Assembly: GCF_900114635.1 (NCBI RefSeq)
Contig: NZ_FOTQ01000008.1
Location: forward strand, 62,001-126,000
Direction: 5' to 3'
DNA: 64,000 nt
DNA from: Shimia aestuarii
GTDB lineage: Bacteria > Pseudomonadota > Alphaproteobacteria > Rhodobacterales > Rhodobacteraceae
The stretch's first letter is position 1. Every line of letters begins with the position of its first letter. Positions 63,983 to 64,000 of this stretch are shown piece by piece. Below the pieces are notes generated by a model. That model was not told where the DNA came from, did no database searches, and saw nothing but the letters and a program-made list of their open reading frames with translations. The position numbers were made by a program, and so were the translations under genes.

Positions 63983-64000
63983 GGTTGTTTCCTGTGGACA

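Overview
The window is high-GC chromosomal DNA from an alphaproteobacterium, most probably a marine member of the Roseobacter group (Rhodobacteraceae). The main reasons are the propionyl-CoA/methylmalonyl-CoA mutase locus with a PccR-type regulator, the hdaA-ppk-ppx block, a short ProRS without editing domain, a choline dehydrogenase/BetI pair, and a DMSP-lyase-family cupin (DddQ-like) inside a catabolic operon. I did not identify the genus. Genes are tightly packed and many start/stop pairs overlap as ATGA. I saw no phage, insertion sequence, rRNA, tRNA or CRISPR array.

Layout. 1-1.2 kb: start of an acyl-CoA dehydrogenase gene read leftwards with two MerR-family regulators and a palindromic operator. 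1.3-3.6 kb: two hotdog thioesterases and a MATE exporter. 3.7-5.4 kb: leftward DUF952-pyrD-arsC operon. 5.5-11.7 kb: periplasmic 5'-nucleotidase, DUF1992 protein, SRAP (HMCES-like) protein, a GAPDH-family gene coupled to maeB. 11.8-15.1 kb: SLC13/TrkA-C permease, YebC, a VOC protein. 15-21.2 kb: acyltransferase, divergent argP/lysE, small periplasmic proteins, pirin, EamA transporter, a small unknown. 21.2-23.6 kb: betI and betA with an AT-rich operator.

23.7-37.5 kb is the propionyl-CoA region. It holds pccR (regulator), a VOC protein and a Bcr-type exporter, then pccB, a run of small poorly known genes (cupin, two unknown cytoplasmic proteins, a DUF6497-like protein, a 48-residue lipoprotein and a 68-residue glycine-rich lipoprotein), pccA, a DUF4174 gene in opposite orientation, and the cobalamin-dependent mutase. 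PccB and PccA carboxylate propionyl-CoA to methylmalonyl-CoA and the mutase makes succinyl-CoA; no epimerase gene was recognised here. TTTGCAAA-type sites resembling the known PccR motif lie upstream of both pccR and pccB.

37.7-49.3 kb: VOC, GNAT, TerB/J-domain, exonuclease/phosphatase-family and periplasmic proteins; then leftward SixA-like phosphatase, ppx, ppk1, hdaA, an AI-2E-type permease, and an OafA-like acyltransferase gene interrupted by an in-frame TAA. 49.4-54.9 kb: a LuxR-family regulator without a luxI, proS, lolC/E-lolD, a YdcZ-type permease, a thioesterase. 55-56.2 kb: three consecutive small c-type cytochromes. 56.2-64 kb: a leftward operon with an FAD/GcvT fusion oxidoreductase, a quinone-oxidoreductase-like enzyme, the DddQ-like cupin, two enolase-superfamily enzymes and a class III aminotransferase, probably for catabolism of DMSP or a betaine-like osmolyte.

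Between genes lie two repeat families: six same-strand copies of a composite element (GC-rich hairpin plus a conserved ~22-bp tail), and two copies of an array of 11-bp units based on GTCGGT. Neither is explained by the genes around it, and they are the least explained signals here.
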